Source of the DNA: Odontesthes bonariensis
Lineage: Eukaryota > Chordata > Actinopteri > Atheriniformes > Atherinopsidae
Reading direction: 5' to 3'
NCBI RefSeq assembly: GCF_027942865.1
Contig: NC_134520.1
Span: 2,788,501 to 2,852,500 of the forward strand
DNA: 64,000 bases
The notes under the pieces: generated by a model
What the model saw: the letters and a program-made list of their open reading frames with translations, nothing else
The model's database searches: none
What the model was told of the DNA's origin: nothing
In this document: piece by piece, positions 11,136 through 20,946 of the stretch
How positions within the stretch are numbered: position 1 is the stretch's first letter
Layout of the letters: every line of letters starts with the position of its first letter
Position numbers and translations under genes: made by a program

Positions 11136-13340
11136 TTAGTCCTGACTCTGGGCACCAGCAGGAGACCCCTCCCTGAGGCAGGAGACCCCTCCCTGAGGCA
11201 GGAGACCCCTCCCTGGGGCAGGAGACCCCTCCCTGGGGCAGGAGACCCCTCCCTGGGGCAGGAGACCCCTCCCTGAGGTTCTCAGAGCCCGAGTTGGTTC
11301 ATATGGCTCTAACATGTCAGAGATGTACTTTGGCGCTTGACCGTGAAGAGACTTGTACACAAGCAGAGCTGTTTTAAAGTCTATTCTCTGAGCGACAGGA
11401 AGCCAGTGCAGAGACCTGAGCACTGGACTAATATGGTCGTATTTCCTGGTTCCAGTCAGGACTCGAGCAGCAGCGTTCTGGATGTACTGCAGCTGTCTTA
11501 TAGCCTGTTTAGAGAGCCCAGTGAGCAGGCCGTTACAGCTGTCTAACCTGCTGGAGACAAACGCATGGATCAGTCTCTCTAAGTCTGGTTTAGACACTAT
11601 TCCTTTGATTCTGGCAATGTTTTTTAGATGGTAAAAAGCTGCTGATGTTACAGATTTAATGTGGCTGTTAAAGTTCAGGTCTGAGTCCAATATTACCCCG
11701 AGATTTCTAACTTGATAGTTAGGTTTTAGAGAGAGAGTCTCAAGGTGACTGATAACACTTTCTCTTTGTTTCTGTGGGCCACAGACAATGATTTCAGTTT
11801 TGTCTGAGTTTAGCTGGAGGAAATTGTTTTGCATCCACACACTGATCTGTTCGATGCAGCGACACAGTGTATCTACAGGCCCGTGTTCTCTTGCCGTCAG
11901 TGACACGTAGATCTGAGTGTCATCTGCATAATTGTGGTAGGACACATTATAGCTGCGTATTAGCTGGCCTAGTGGAAGCATGTACAGATTGAACAATACG
12001 GGTCCCAGGATTGACCCCTGGGGAACCCCACAGGTCATAGCCATTTGGTCTGAGACACAGTTACCAATTTCAACAAAATATTTCCTGTCCTCCAGATAGG
12101 ACTTGAACCAGTTTAAAGCACGACCAGCGATTCCCACCCAGTCTTCTAACCTCTGTAATAAGATCGCATGGTCAACTGTGTCAAAGGCAGCACTCAGGTC
12201 CAGCAGAACTAAGACTGTGACTCTACTTGCATCTGTGTTCAGGCGGATGTCATTTGTCACCTTGATCAGAGCTGTCTCAGTGCTGTGGTGGGGCCTAAAG
12301 CCTGACTGGAAAGTATCAAAAGCATTGTTAGACAGGAGAAAGTCACTAAGCTGTTGGTATACAACTTTTTCTAGGACTTTGCCTAAGAATGGCAGGTTTG
12401 ATATGGGCCGGTAGTTGTTCAGCACTGTGGCATCAAGATTGCTCTTCTTTAGAAGGGGTTCAATGACAGCGGTTTTTAAGGCCTTTGGAAATGTTCCAGT
12501 CTGGAGTGAGATGTTGACTAGATGAGCAAGTTGTGGTAACAAACTGCTCAGCACAGACTTTAGGAATCTAGTGGGCAACTCATCAAGGCAGCACGTTGAT
12601 GAACTCAGACTGCAGATGGTCTCTTTGACTGTTTTGTCAGTGACAGGTGTGAAATGTGTCAGCTCTAGGTGTCTAGCTGGCTGCAGAGTAGTTATTTGTG
12701 TTGTGGAAATTATTGCATTTTTAATGCCTTGAACTTTGTCATTAAAGAATATTGCAAACTCATTACACTTGGATGTAGAAATGAGTTCTAAAGGCAGTGA
12801 AACTGGAGGGTTTGTTAATCTGTTTACTGTAGCAAACAGGACACGAGAGTTGTTAGTGCAGTTTTTGATGATTTCAGAAAAATAACTCTCCCTTGTTCTA
12901 CGCAAAGTCTGGTTGAACACACATAGCTTTTCTTTGTAAGTCTCATAATGAACCTGGAGCTTTGACTTGCGCCATTTCCATTCGGCTCTCCAGCACTCCC
13001 TTTTCTGTGCCCTGACCGACTCTTCTTTCCTCCATGGCGCCCTTTGCCTACTTTTAACCATTCTAACCTTGACAGGAGCAATGGTATCCAAAACATTTAA
13101 GAGACTTGATGTGTAAGAGTTCAACAGATCATCAACATCAGAACACAGGGTGTTCTCAAACCTAATCATTTCCATAAACTGTGTCCCTGTTCTGTCATTT
13201 ATGAGTCTTCCCCGAACAACTGCAGACCCAGCTGGTGTTTTGGGTAAAGTAGATAGGTCGAAGAAAACACAGAAATTATCAGATAAAGCAACATCAACGA
13301 CATTCACGTTTGAAATAACAATACCCCTTGAAATGAGCAC
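11136..13340 (-). CDS. L2 ORF2, reverse transcriptase part
   Basis: A 734-codon frame. It includes the end of the endonuclease domain (LISRGIVISNVNVVDVALSD), the RT fingers (NYRPISNLPFLGKVLEKVV), DLSAAFDTVDHAILLQRL (first catalytic Asp), CGVPQGSILGPVLFNLYMLP, and the catalytic YADD within YHNYADDTQIYV at about residue 480. The thumb and C-terminal region follow. These motifs fit the L2 clade. The last 40 or so residues come from a 20-bp minisatellite (11159-11278). A one-base frameshift near 13340 separates this frame from the endonuclease frame, so no complete ORF2 protein can be made. Confidence 0.9.
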   Translation of the reverse strand: MLISRGIVISNVNVVDVALSDNFCVFFDLSTLPKTPAGSAVVRGRLINDRTGTQFMEMIRFENTLCSDVDDLLNSYTSSLLNVLDTIAPVKVRMVKSRQRAPWRKEESVRAQKRECWRAEWKWRKSKLQVHYETYKEKLCVFNQTLRRTRESYFSEIIKNCTNNSRVLFATVNRLTNPPVSLPLELISTSKCNEFAIFFNDKVQGIKNAIISTTQITTLQPARHLELTHFTPVTDKTVKETICSLSSSTCCLDELPTRFLKSVLSSLLPQLAHLVNISLQTGTFPKALKTAVIEPLLKKSNLDATVLNNYRPISNLPFLGKVLEKVVYQQLSDFLLSNNAFDTFQSGFRPHHSTETALIKVTNDIRLNTDASRVTVLVLLDLSAAFDTVDHAILLQRLEDWVGIAGRALNWFKSYLEDRKYFVEIGNCVSDQMAMTCGVPQGSILGPVLFNLYMLPLGQLIRSYNVSYHNYADDTQIYVSLTAREHGPVDTLCRCIEQISVWMQNNFLQLNSDKTEIIVCGPQKQRESVISHLETLSLKPNYQVRNLGVILDSDLNFNSHIKSVTSAAFYHLKNIARIKGIVSKPDLERLIHAFVSSRLDSCNGLLTGLSKQAIRQLQYIQNAAARVLTGTRKYDHISPVLRSLHWLPVAQRIDFKTALLVYKSLHGQAPKYISDMLEPYEPTRALRTSGRGLLPQGGVSCPREGSPAPGRGLLPQGGVSCLREGSPAGAQSQD
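11159..11278. repeat. 20-bp minisatellite inside L2 ORF2
   Basis: Six tandem copies of AGGAGACCCCTCCCTGAGGC, with an A/G variant in the second half (CCTGAGG or CCTGGGG). It falls at the very 3' end of the RT frame, where 20 bp per unit rotates the frame and gives a Gly/Pro/Leu-rich repetitive tail. Fish L2 copies normally have unique sequence here, so the expansion probably arose after insertion. Confidence 0.95.
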
Positions 13341-13342
13341 AT

Positions 13343-14089
13343 CTAGAGTGTGCCCTCTTTGTGGGTGGGCTCAGTCACATGCTGAGTTAGACCAAACATT
13401 TCAAGGACAGCAGTGAGCTCTTTAGCTTCCTTGTTATGCGCTACGTCCACATGCACATTCAAGTCCCCTGTTATGACTAAACAGTCAAAAGCAGTGCACA
13501 CAATTGAAAGTAGTTCAGTAAAATCATGAATAAAACAATTCTGTGGTGGTTTATAAATGGTGATATAAAGTATGGAAGATTGTTTTATCTCCATTTTGAA
13601 TGACACATACTCAAATGATGAAAAAAACCCAAATGACAACTTGTGGGTGGGTATATTGTCCCTGAACATGGCACAAACACCCCCACCCCTCTGGTTTTCT
13701 CGTGTTTCAGACACAAAATTGAAGTGAGGTGGACTAGACTCAATCAAGACTGCATTTGCTGTGTTTTTGTCGAGCCACGTCTCAGTTAAAAACATAAAAT
13801 CAAGATTGTGAGAGGAAATAAAACTATTAATTAAGAATGATTTGTTACTTAAAGATCTGACATTGAGTACTGCGTGTTTGAGATTAGTTATAGTTGAACT
13901 GGATGCTGTGTTCTTGCAAGGGATATGGATAAGATTTCTCTGATTGGACAGTCTGATTGTCCCTCTCTTCACTCCATCCTTGGACCTCTGGTTGAGATGG
14001 TGTTTACCAACACAGAGGCCCTTGTGTCCTAGACAACAGCATTGACGCTGTTGGAAATGACAGCTGTGGGCACCGGTGGTGGGGGCCAA
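13343..14089 (-). CDS. L2 ORF2, apurinic endonuclease domain
   Basis: A 248-codon frame with the motifs of an APE-type LINE endonuclease: LNVRSLSNKSFLINSFI, LTETWLDKN (catalytic Glu), RGGGVCAMFRDN, YITIYKPP and VITGDLNVHVD (Asp/Asn). It nicks target DNA to prime reverse transcription. The frame stops just where the sequence should run on into GHTLD-type residues, and the RT frame starts one base out of register. The first 70 or so codons have no clear homology and overlap ORF1. Confidence 0.88.
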   Translation of the reverse strand: MAPTTGAHSCHFQQRQCCCLGHKGLCVGKHHLNQRSKDGVKRGTIRLSNQRNLIHIPCKNTASSSTITNLKHAVLNVRSLSNKSFLINSFISSHNLDFMFLTETWLDKNTANAVLIESSPPHFNFVSETRENQRGGGVCAMFRDNIPTHKLSFGFFSSFEYVSFKMEIKQSSILYITIYKPPQNCFIHDFTELLSIVCTAFDCLVITGDLNVHVDVAHNKEAKELTAVLEMFGLTQHVTEPTHKEGTL

Positions 14090-15407
14090 GCTGGGGGGGC
14101 TTTGGTCGATGGAGTAGGCTGGGGAGGGAGAGGGGCTCGATGCTTCTTTGAGGATAGAATTCTTGATCTTGCCATGTTTGGCGTGAGAGGAACCATTTTA
14201 ATCCCCGATTTCACCAAGCTTTCAAGGTGATCAGGAAATCTCCTGGGTGACGGTGGAGAAGAGAACGATGGTGAAACATCTCTGGAGGGTGTAGATGCAG
14301 CAGGTGGGTCCCAGGCCTGTGGTGAGGCCCGTGGTGAAGGCGATGGTGGAGCTGCTGAATCCTGTGTTCGGGATGCTGGAGGTGCTGCTGTGGCTGCTGT
14401 GGCTGAATCCTTTGCTGGGTCCTTGGGTGGCGAGGCAGGAGCTCTTCTCTGGCTCGTCTTCTCTCTCTGCGGCAGCACAGGACCCGGTCCTGGTCCTGGT
14501 CCTGGTCCTGGCCTTGGCCCCTTCTGATGCCTCAGAGCGTGGAGAAGATTATCCGTCAGTCGTCTCACTCCACCTCTGTTCAGGTGTGGGCCTTTTCTTT
14601 GAAAGAGATCATCTCTTTGCCAGAAAAGATTAAAGTTTTCGATGAAATGAGGTCCTCTGGACTCACAGACTTTGGACAGCCAAGTGTTCAACTGAAGCAG
14701 CCGGCTGAATTTGTTGATCCTCCTGTCGATGTTTGGGAGAGGTCCACTTATGAATATTGGTATTGTCACTTTATCAAGACTCTCAAACAGTTTCTCAAAG
14801 TCTTTTTTTAAGATTTCAGACTGATTCTCTCTGATGTCCACTGCACAATCAGCTGTTTCACCCCTTGGTGTTTTGCCAGTACCTCTGGTAGTAATCTTGT
14901 GATGTCAGAGACAGTGGCACTTGGATAGCTGCATGTAACCATTCTGTTTATGTTTATATTAGATATGGCTCCGTCTCCAAGCACAAGAGTATCTTTGACC
15001 TTGACACTCGGCACAGTTTCTCTGTCCATCTGCTTCTTTGTACCGTCTCTCTGTCTGTTACACTCAGTCACATTTGGCTCTGACAGTGGTAAAAATCTGT
15101 TTGTTAACTTTATTCCGGGTGATGTTACATATTCTCTGTTGATACCAACAGTTTGACGATTCTTCGGCTTTGCACCAAGTCCATCATACGTGCCTTTACA
15201 GAGTCTTGGAAAAGACACAGTATCATTTAGCTTTAAGTTGGAGGTAGCAGTTTTTTCACCCTTTCCTTTGGAAGTAAATGTGGACTTCTTACCACTGGAT
15301 TCCATTGGGAGCGTTTCATGAAGTCCCATTTCAGTTTCTAAGGCAAAAATCCTTACTTGTAGCGCCCAAATTTCTTGTTGATATATCCGACAGCTTTCAC
15401 AGGGCAT
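14029..15407 (-). pseudogene. L2 ORF1 with esterase-like domain, frameshifted
   Basis: Two overlapping minus-strand frames (15407-14808 and 14841-14029) together make ORF1. The first has a short heptad-like start (YQQEIWALQVRIFALE) and VLGDGAISNI, which corresponds to the nucleophile block of SGNH/GDSL-type esterases found in L2/CR1 ORF1 proteins. The second continues with DIRENQSEILKKDFEKLFES, IFISGPLP and a long proline/serine-rich tail. The register change at about 14808-14841 falls where the next esterase block should be, so the domain is broken. Codons near 14475-14515 are a (GGTCCT)n run giving Gly-Pro repeats. Confidence 0.75.
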
Positions 15408-15617
15408 GTTGAAAGGATTGTAGTCGCTGGCTCGTCAGATAAGATGTAAAAAGAATAAAAATGATTTTAAAAAGTCTTGGTTCACTTAAAAGAAAAAGAA
15501 TAAAATTATATCCAAGACTTGTGGAAAGAAGTAAAATGATTTAAAAGCAAATAAAGCGATAAGCAGCAGGAGGAAGCAGAGACACGTCTGCACTCTTCAG
15601 AAGCAGGAAATGCTTAG

Positions 15618-15748
15618 AGATGAAATGCCGGCGAAAAGAAGACGAAAGAGAAGATTTGATGTTCGCCCAATGCGTTTGTTAGACGAAGAGAAACACTTGT
15701 TTACTTCAGGATGTCTGTACACCGGTTTGACGAGTTGCTCCGTCGTGT
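15618..15748 (+). pseudogene. HARBI1-like transposase, second segment
   Basis: Resumes the transposase frame after the L2: MPAKRRRKRRFDVRPMRLL, then, after a one-base deletion near 15707, RMSVHRFDELLRRV in another register. Both blocks match the N-terminal region of HARBI1-type transposases (a basic patch, then FRMS-x-x-FDELL). It breaks off where the T-rich 3' tail of LINE J starts (GTTTGTTTGTTTGTTTA) and continues at about 39086. Confidence 0.75.
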
Positions 15749-15929
15749 TTGTTTGTTTGTTTATTTGCACTTGTAAAAAATGAACATTACACAGATAAAA
15801 AAAGAAAATAAGACAAGATGTGCAGGAGAGGTCATAAAAAACCCAAATGGGCTAACAAGCGGCCCCCCCTCCTAACAAATAACAATTACAAAACTATATA
15901 AGCTTCGGACATAGGCTTACGTCTGTGCT

Positions 15930-15934
<5 letters not shown>

Positions 15935-15962
<28 letters not shown>
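15935..15962. repeat. (CA)n microsatellite
   Basis: About 13 AC dinucleotides within the 3' untranslated region of LINE J. Confidence 0.95.
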
Positions 15963-15964
<2 letters not shown>

Positions 15965-16085
15965 AAATAAATGCAATAAATGATATCTCAGAAACATATG
16001 ATACCTCAGAATACAATTAAATAGTCCAAAGATATATTTGAATGAAATAAAAATAAAACGAAAAACACAAATGAGTTAAAAAAAT

Positions 16086-17880
16086 CTATAAACTTTGCTT
16101 CAGCCTTCTTTTAAATGCAGATAATGTTGAGCATGTTTCACTAAGATGTTTTAAACCGTTCCACAGCACAACACCTTGGTAGATAAATGAAAATTTTACA
16201 ACAGCAGTTCTACAGAAGGGGATATGCAAATCATTCCTCCTTCTTGTGGAACAAGAATGATAAGAATTAAACTGAAAATAATTATGAAAATGCTTGGGTA
16301 AAGAAAATGGAAAACATATGACTTTGTACATCAAGATTCCTGTTTGATACTTATTCACATCATAGATTGTTAGTATTTGTAATTTTTTAAACAGAGGTGT
16401 GGATGGAGCTAAATATAGAGAGTTAGTGGCAATTCTTACAAAGGATTTTTGGAGTCTATGAATTGGTTGTAAGTAAGAAGGATAAGTGCTAGCCCAGATT
16501 AAATTGCAATAAGAGATATGAGGATAAATTAAGCTGTAGTATAAGGTTAATAAAGTACTTATTTTTAAATAGGGTTTAACCTTTTTTATGATACCTAAGG
16601 ATTTTGAGACCTTCTTGCACACATATTCACAATGATTCTTAAAACAAAGTTTCTCATCAATATTGACACCTAAAAACTTTGCTGATGAAACATTGGAAAG
16701 TAAGTTGTTATTAATATAAATTTTAGTTTTTTCTGGATTGTAATTCTTATTCTTGTTCTTAAAGATGATGAAACTAGATTTTTTGACATTAAGTGATAAT
16801 TTATTTAACTGAAACCACTGAGCAAATTGAATGAGCCCAGAATTTGCCTTATCAATAAGTGAGTCAATATTACTGTCAGTAGCAAAGAGAATGGTGTCAT
16901 CAGCAAATAAGATAGGTGACAAAATACTCAACGCTTTTGGTAAATCATTAATGTATATCAAAAACAACAACGGACCCAAAATGGACCCTTGTGGAACTCC
17001 ACATTTCAGAACATCCCGCTGTGACAGTTCATCATTAAAAATGACATATTGCTCTCTGTTGTGTAAATAATTTTCAACCCATTGCAGAACCTTATTTTTA
17101 AAACCATAACAAGACAATTTTGATAATAAAATTTTATAATTCACAGTGTCAAAAGCTTTTGATAAGTCTAAGAAAATTCCTAGAGCGTATTCATTTTTCT
17201 CGAAAGCAGTTGAAATCTTTTCTCTAAGATGCAAGAGAGCCATATATGTAGAACAATTCTTTCTAAAACCATATTGGTGCTCATACAAAATATTATTGGC
17301 ATCCAGATGCTTCAAAATTCTAGCATATACCAACTTCTCAAGTATCTTAGAAAAGCAAGGAAGAATTGATATAGGGCGATAATTCGAAAATACAGATGGA
17401 TCATCGGCTTTAAACAGTGGAATGACCTTGGCAAGTTTTAAATCTTGTGGAATAATACCAGATTCAAGTGATAAAGAAAAAATAAATGTTAAAGGAACAA
17501 TAATTGCGGGTGCAACTTTTTTGATCAGATAGGCTGTAATTTCGTCATGGCCAGCAGAGGAGTTTTTAAGATTCTTAATGATTTCAAGTATTTCTGAAGG
17601 CTTTATTGGTTCAAAATTGTTTAAGGAAGGATAACCTTCATTTATAAAGTTAGAAGGAGAATCATGAACATTTTCAATATGCTTTGCAAGACGTGGACCC
17701 ACATTTATGAAGAAATTATTAAATTTATTAGCAATTTGTGTAGGCTCTGTTATCATTAGTGTGCCATCCTGAAATGTAGCCTGGGATGGAGTAGAGGAGT
17801 TTTTTTCTTTTGAGTAATTCTTTTAAAATATCCCATGTAGATTTTGAATTATTTGATGATTGGGTAAATAAATCACTATA
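16086..17880 (-). pseudogene. LINE J ORF2, reverse transcriptase segment
   Basis: The main frame is 17756-16086 (556 codons). It carries the RT blocks NYRPISILPCFSKILEKLVY, FLDLSKAFDTVNYKILLSKL, CGVPQGSILGPLLFLIYIND and the catalytic FADD in ILFADDTILFA. A C-terminal region rich in His/Cys-type contacts (YPHISYCNLIWAS and onward) follows. The upstream 120 bases (17880-17757) continue the same protein (SNNSKSTWDILKELLKRKK) but are shifted by an indel in an A-run near 17803. The motifs place it in the CR1/Jockey/L2 supergroup of LINEs; the exact clade is unclear. It continues 5' at 20685 beyond the Gmr1-like element. Confidence 0.88.
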
Positions 17881-17883
17881 GTT

Positions 17884-18790
17884 TTCTGACACTGAGGGCA
17901 GCTTCTGCAAAACAGAGCAACATCTGAACATAGACCAGGCCAGAAAAAATATCGCTTAATGCGAGCAGTGGTCTTATACTTCCCAAGGTGGCCAGCCCAG
18001 GGAATAGAATGTCCCAAAGTAAGCACTGCTTCACGAGCCACTTTAGGGACCATTAACTGCTTAACCTGGCCATGTTGGTGGTATAAAATGCCATCTTGCA
18101 GAATGTACTGCTCTTTATTTGTGTCAGATTCTGCAAAAGGTTTCTCCTTAGCCCTCAAAAGTATGGCAGACAAAGTTGGATCCTCCTGCTGCAGTTGTCT
18201 AATGTTCATGGGTATTTGAAAACCCAAAGGCAAATCTGGAGCAACCTCACTTGAGGGCTTGCTAGTTACATGTTGAAATTTTTCACGCCTTCTTTGACTG
18301 CGTGGCTTCCGAGACTTTCCAGGTTCTGTCTCTAGCTCAGCCTCAAAGAAGGGTAAAGCACTAAGTGTTGCATAATGTTCATCCTGGTTTTTAGCTTGAG
18401 CCCTTGTTACAGCCACATTGCAGCTCTGCACTTCCCTTAATAAATCATAGAGAACTGGCAGATCATCCCCAAGAACAACAGGATAGGGTAGGTTATCAGC
18501 TAACCCAACCTTTAACAAATAGGAAGACCCCTGCACCTCAATAAACAAATCAGCAGTGGGGTACAATCTTTCATCCCCATGTACACAGCAGACAGATATT
18601 GTTTCAGAGGGACATACATAGCCAGTTGGTACATATTTCCTGTGCACCAGAGTTTGTGTACTACCAGTGTCTATTAAAGCATTCAATTCTTGTTCATAAA
18701 TCTTCACCTGGGTGACTTTATTTGAATGCTTCATAATTCTGATGAGGCACTGAACACATCTGAGATAACTTGCTTTGATTCTTGGGACAC
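17884..18790 (-). pseudogene. Gmr1-like Pol: protease and truncated integrase
   Basis: The frame lies in the +1 register relative to Gag and overlaps its end. The aspartic protease core is ALIDTGSTQTLVHRKY. About 120 residues later comes an integrase N-terminal zinc-binding domain: GHSIPWAGHLGKYKT (His-His part), RIKRYFFWPGL, then CRSCPQCQKT (Cys-Cys part). The frame ends there in LINE J. In standard Ty3/gypsy elements RT and RNase H separate protease from integrase; here they are not between them. This is known of Gmr1-like elements, in which RT follows integrase. The DDE core of integrase is lost. Confidence 0.8.
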
Positions 18791-19893
18791 ACAGGCTTAG
18801 TGTGGCTTTCCTGTCCACAGAGGTAACACACAGGTGGTCTTTTACCTGACTTGAAGGTGTTTGCAGACTGGTTTTCCCTTGAAAAGAGCTTGCCCACACT
18901 TGTTGCTGACCTCTGATGATGTGGAGAGGCCTGTGGTCGACGTGAGTCTCTAGCAGCCTTCCATGCACTGTTGCTCCATGGCTGACTCCTATTTCGGGCA
19001 GCGACAAATACATCTGCCAGTGTGGCAGCCTCTGCAGCAGTCTTTGGATTGTGCTCCTTGATCCAGACCTGAAGCTCAGGACACAGCATTCTCAAAAATT
19101 GTTCCAAAATGATCAGCTCACCAACTTCCCTCACAGTTTTATTTTTAGGTTGAATCCATTTCTCATAAAGTTCTTTCAGCCTTACATATAATTCCTTTGG
19201 ACTCTCATCAGTAGCATCAAGAGAGCGGAATCTTTGCCTATAAGTTTCTGGGTTTACATCATATTTTTGCAAAATGGCAGCTTTTACCTTCACATAATCC
19301 AGGGAATCATCCACATCCATGTTCACATAAGCACTTCGGGCCTTACCAGTCAGAAGAGGTATTAGATGAAAAATCCAGTCTGACTTGGACCAGTGACAAG
19401 CAGCTGCAATTCTCTCAAAGGTGGTCAGGAAATGTTCAATATCATCTTCAACAGATAATTTTTCCAATCTAGGATGATGAATATGCCCAGACTGACCTGT
19501 TAGACTGGAAGCTGAGTCAACCCCAGGTTGAGAAGTTACTTGAGCCTGGTAATCAGTTGAATTTCCAACCAGCCCTGAATCATTTGATGTAGGCTCATGG
19601 ACAGGAGCTGTCCTGGCATGTACTTCCGTCTGCAAAAGCCGAAACTGGTGTTGTAAACTCTTGAAGCGCTGTTCTTGTTGTGCAGATTCCTCTCTCTGCT
19701 TTTTATCCTGAACTTCCTGCTGTCCCATGAAGGTCTGAAGGATTCCTGCAATATCAAGCAAAGTTGGCTCCCTGATATCTTCACCCTCAGTTTCTTCTGG
19801 CATGACTGAAGCTCCTCCCTCCGTCTCTGGCTGCTGCAAGGCCTCTTTGGTCTCCACTCTATTTCCTTTCCTGGGTCGCACACCATTCTGCAT
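18719..19893 (-). CDS. Gmr1-like Gag with SCAN-like capsid domain
   Basis: A 391-codon frame from ATG 19893. The N-terminal third is Gln/Glu-rich with a coiled-coil-like stretch (EVQDKKQREESAQQEQRF). Residues about 145-290 (DDIEHFLTTFERIAAACHWS, then WIFHLIPLLTGKARSAYVNM and YRQRFRSL) resemble the retroviral-capsid-like SCAN domain. One CCHC knuckle follows (CYLCGQESHTKPVC) at about residue 353. The SCAN domain of vertebrate zinc-finger proteins is thought to derive from the Gag of this retrotransposon type. The frame is intact, but the element downstream is truncated. Confidence 0.85.
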
Positions 19894-19978
19894 GGCTCAA
19901 AAGATTTGTTGGGGGAGTAACAAAAAGAAAAAAAAAATCCTGTCTCCTCAACTCAAGAATCCCACTTCTGACACCATA

Positions 19979-20684
19979 TGTGAGGGACCACGTCAAACCA
20001 AGAGAAGAGACAGGAAAATTATTAGAAAATAGGGTTTTTTATTTAACCCAAAAATCAACTACAAAATACTGAGCTCATAAAAGAGGTCAAAGAAACAAAA
20101 CTGAACTCAGACAAAAATGTGAACAAAGTAGCTGTACAACCAAAACATAACTGACCTAACAAAGAAATGACACACAAGGGTAAATGCTGGCTGATCAGAC
20201 CAGTAACACACACATTAGGGGTAACTAAACAAAATACAATCACTAACTACAACAAATACCACATTACAGCCACATTAGTAAATAAACCAACCACCCAAAA
20301 ATAAGAGCAAAAGTCTTACAATTTAAATACAAAAATCACTTAAATAGGAAACTTATTTAACTAAAGAACTCAAAATCTCCTCCCCCCTCCAGCAGGAACT
20401 GGTGGTTCAGTCCAATCAGTGTTTGCATGCTCAACTCTTGTCAGGCAACTCCCACAGAACAACAGGTAAATACCAGTAAAAGAAACAGAATTAAACAAAC
20501 AGAAACCACCGGTTGAGAAAGAATACATAAGTAACTAAATGTGCGCGCTTACAAATAGAAGAAATGTATTTAACCCAAACAATAAACATTTTATTGAAAC
20601 TAAAGTAATGTAAATGATGTGTAAAAGAATACTGCATAAGAGAGTTGCTGACTTTAGAGTGTGGCCATGGGTTTGGCCATCACA
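19979..20684 (-). repeat. LTR of the Gmr1-like element
   Basis: On the minus strand it runs from TGTGATGGCC (20684) to GGTCCCTCACA (19979), 706 bp, with TG...CA ends and TGTGA/TCACA terminal inversions. It is followed from 19976 by TGGTGTCAGAAGTGGGA, placed like a primer-binding site. Only this copy is present, so the boundaries rest on the termini, the adjacent primer site and resumption of LINE J coding sequence outside. Confidence 0.75.
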
Positions 20685-20946
20685 CTTTCTAATAAGGTGA
20701 TTGTATTTATTCCTATAATTTTTGTATGTAGCGCAATTTAGAGGACTAGGGCTTTGCAAATACCTTTTATATAACTTGTTTTTCTTTAAAGCAGATTTCC
20801 TAAGTTCTACAGTGAACCATGGTTTGTTAAGGTGTGCAGAGTTTCCTTTGCCTTTAGAAATAAGAGGAAAACATTTATCAAAAACAGAATAAAATTTTGC
20901 ATAAAAATTATTATAAGCCATATTCACATCAGAAACTTCATACACT
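20685..20946 (-). pseudogene. LINE J ORF2, linker and RT start
   Basis: A minus-strand frame (YEVSDVNMAYNNFYAKFYSV, then LNKPWFTVELRKSALKKNKL, ending NKYNHLIRK). It continues the endonuclease frame at 32044 exactly when the PNMA-like gypsy and one copy of its 4-bp duplication are ignored. It is the usual lysine-rich stretch before the RT fingers, and it breaks at the Gmr1-like LTR. Confidence 0.85.

Larger units (their letters stand above)
10788..15617 (-). mobile_element. Near full-length L2-clade LINE
   Basis: A minus-strand non-LTR retrotransposon of 4,830 bp flanked by the 10-bp direct repeat AGATGAAATG. Its 3' end (10788 upward on the plus strand) gives a GCAAGGCAAGGCAATTTTAT-type tail, typical of fish L2 elements. 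Order from 15617 downwards: 5' leader; ORF1 with an esterase-like domain (15407-14029); ORF2 with endonuclease (14089-13343) and reverse transcriptase (13340-11136); 3' untranslated region. Single-base frameshifts in ORF1 and between endonuclease and RT make this copy inactive. Confidence 0.92.
17884..20684 (-). mobile_element. Truncated Gmr1-like Ty3/gypsy element
   Basis: Minus-strand element: one LTR (20684-19979), primer-binding region, Gag (19893-18719), then protease and the start of integrase to about 17884, where LINE J sequence resumes. RT, RNase H, most of integrase and the 3' LTR are missing. Gag has a SCAN-like domain, and integrase follows protease with no RT between them, both traits of Gmr1-type elements. 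AGAAA occurs at both junctions with LINE J (near 20687 and 17886), so the 3' loss may have involved microhomology. Confidence 0.8.
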
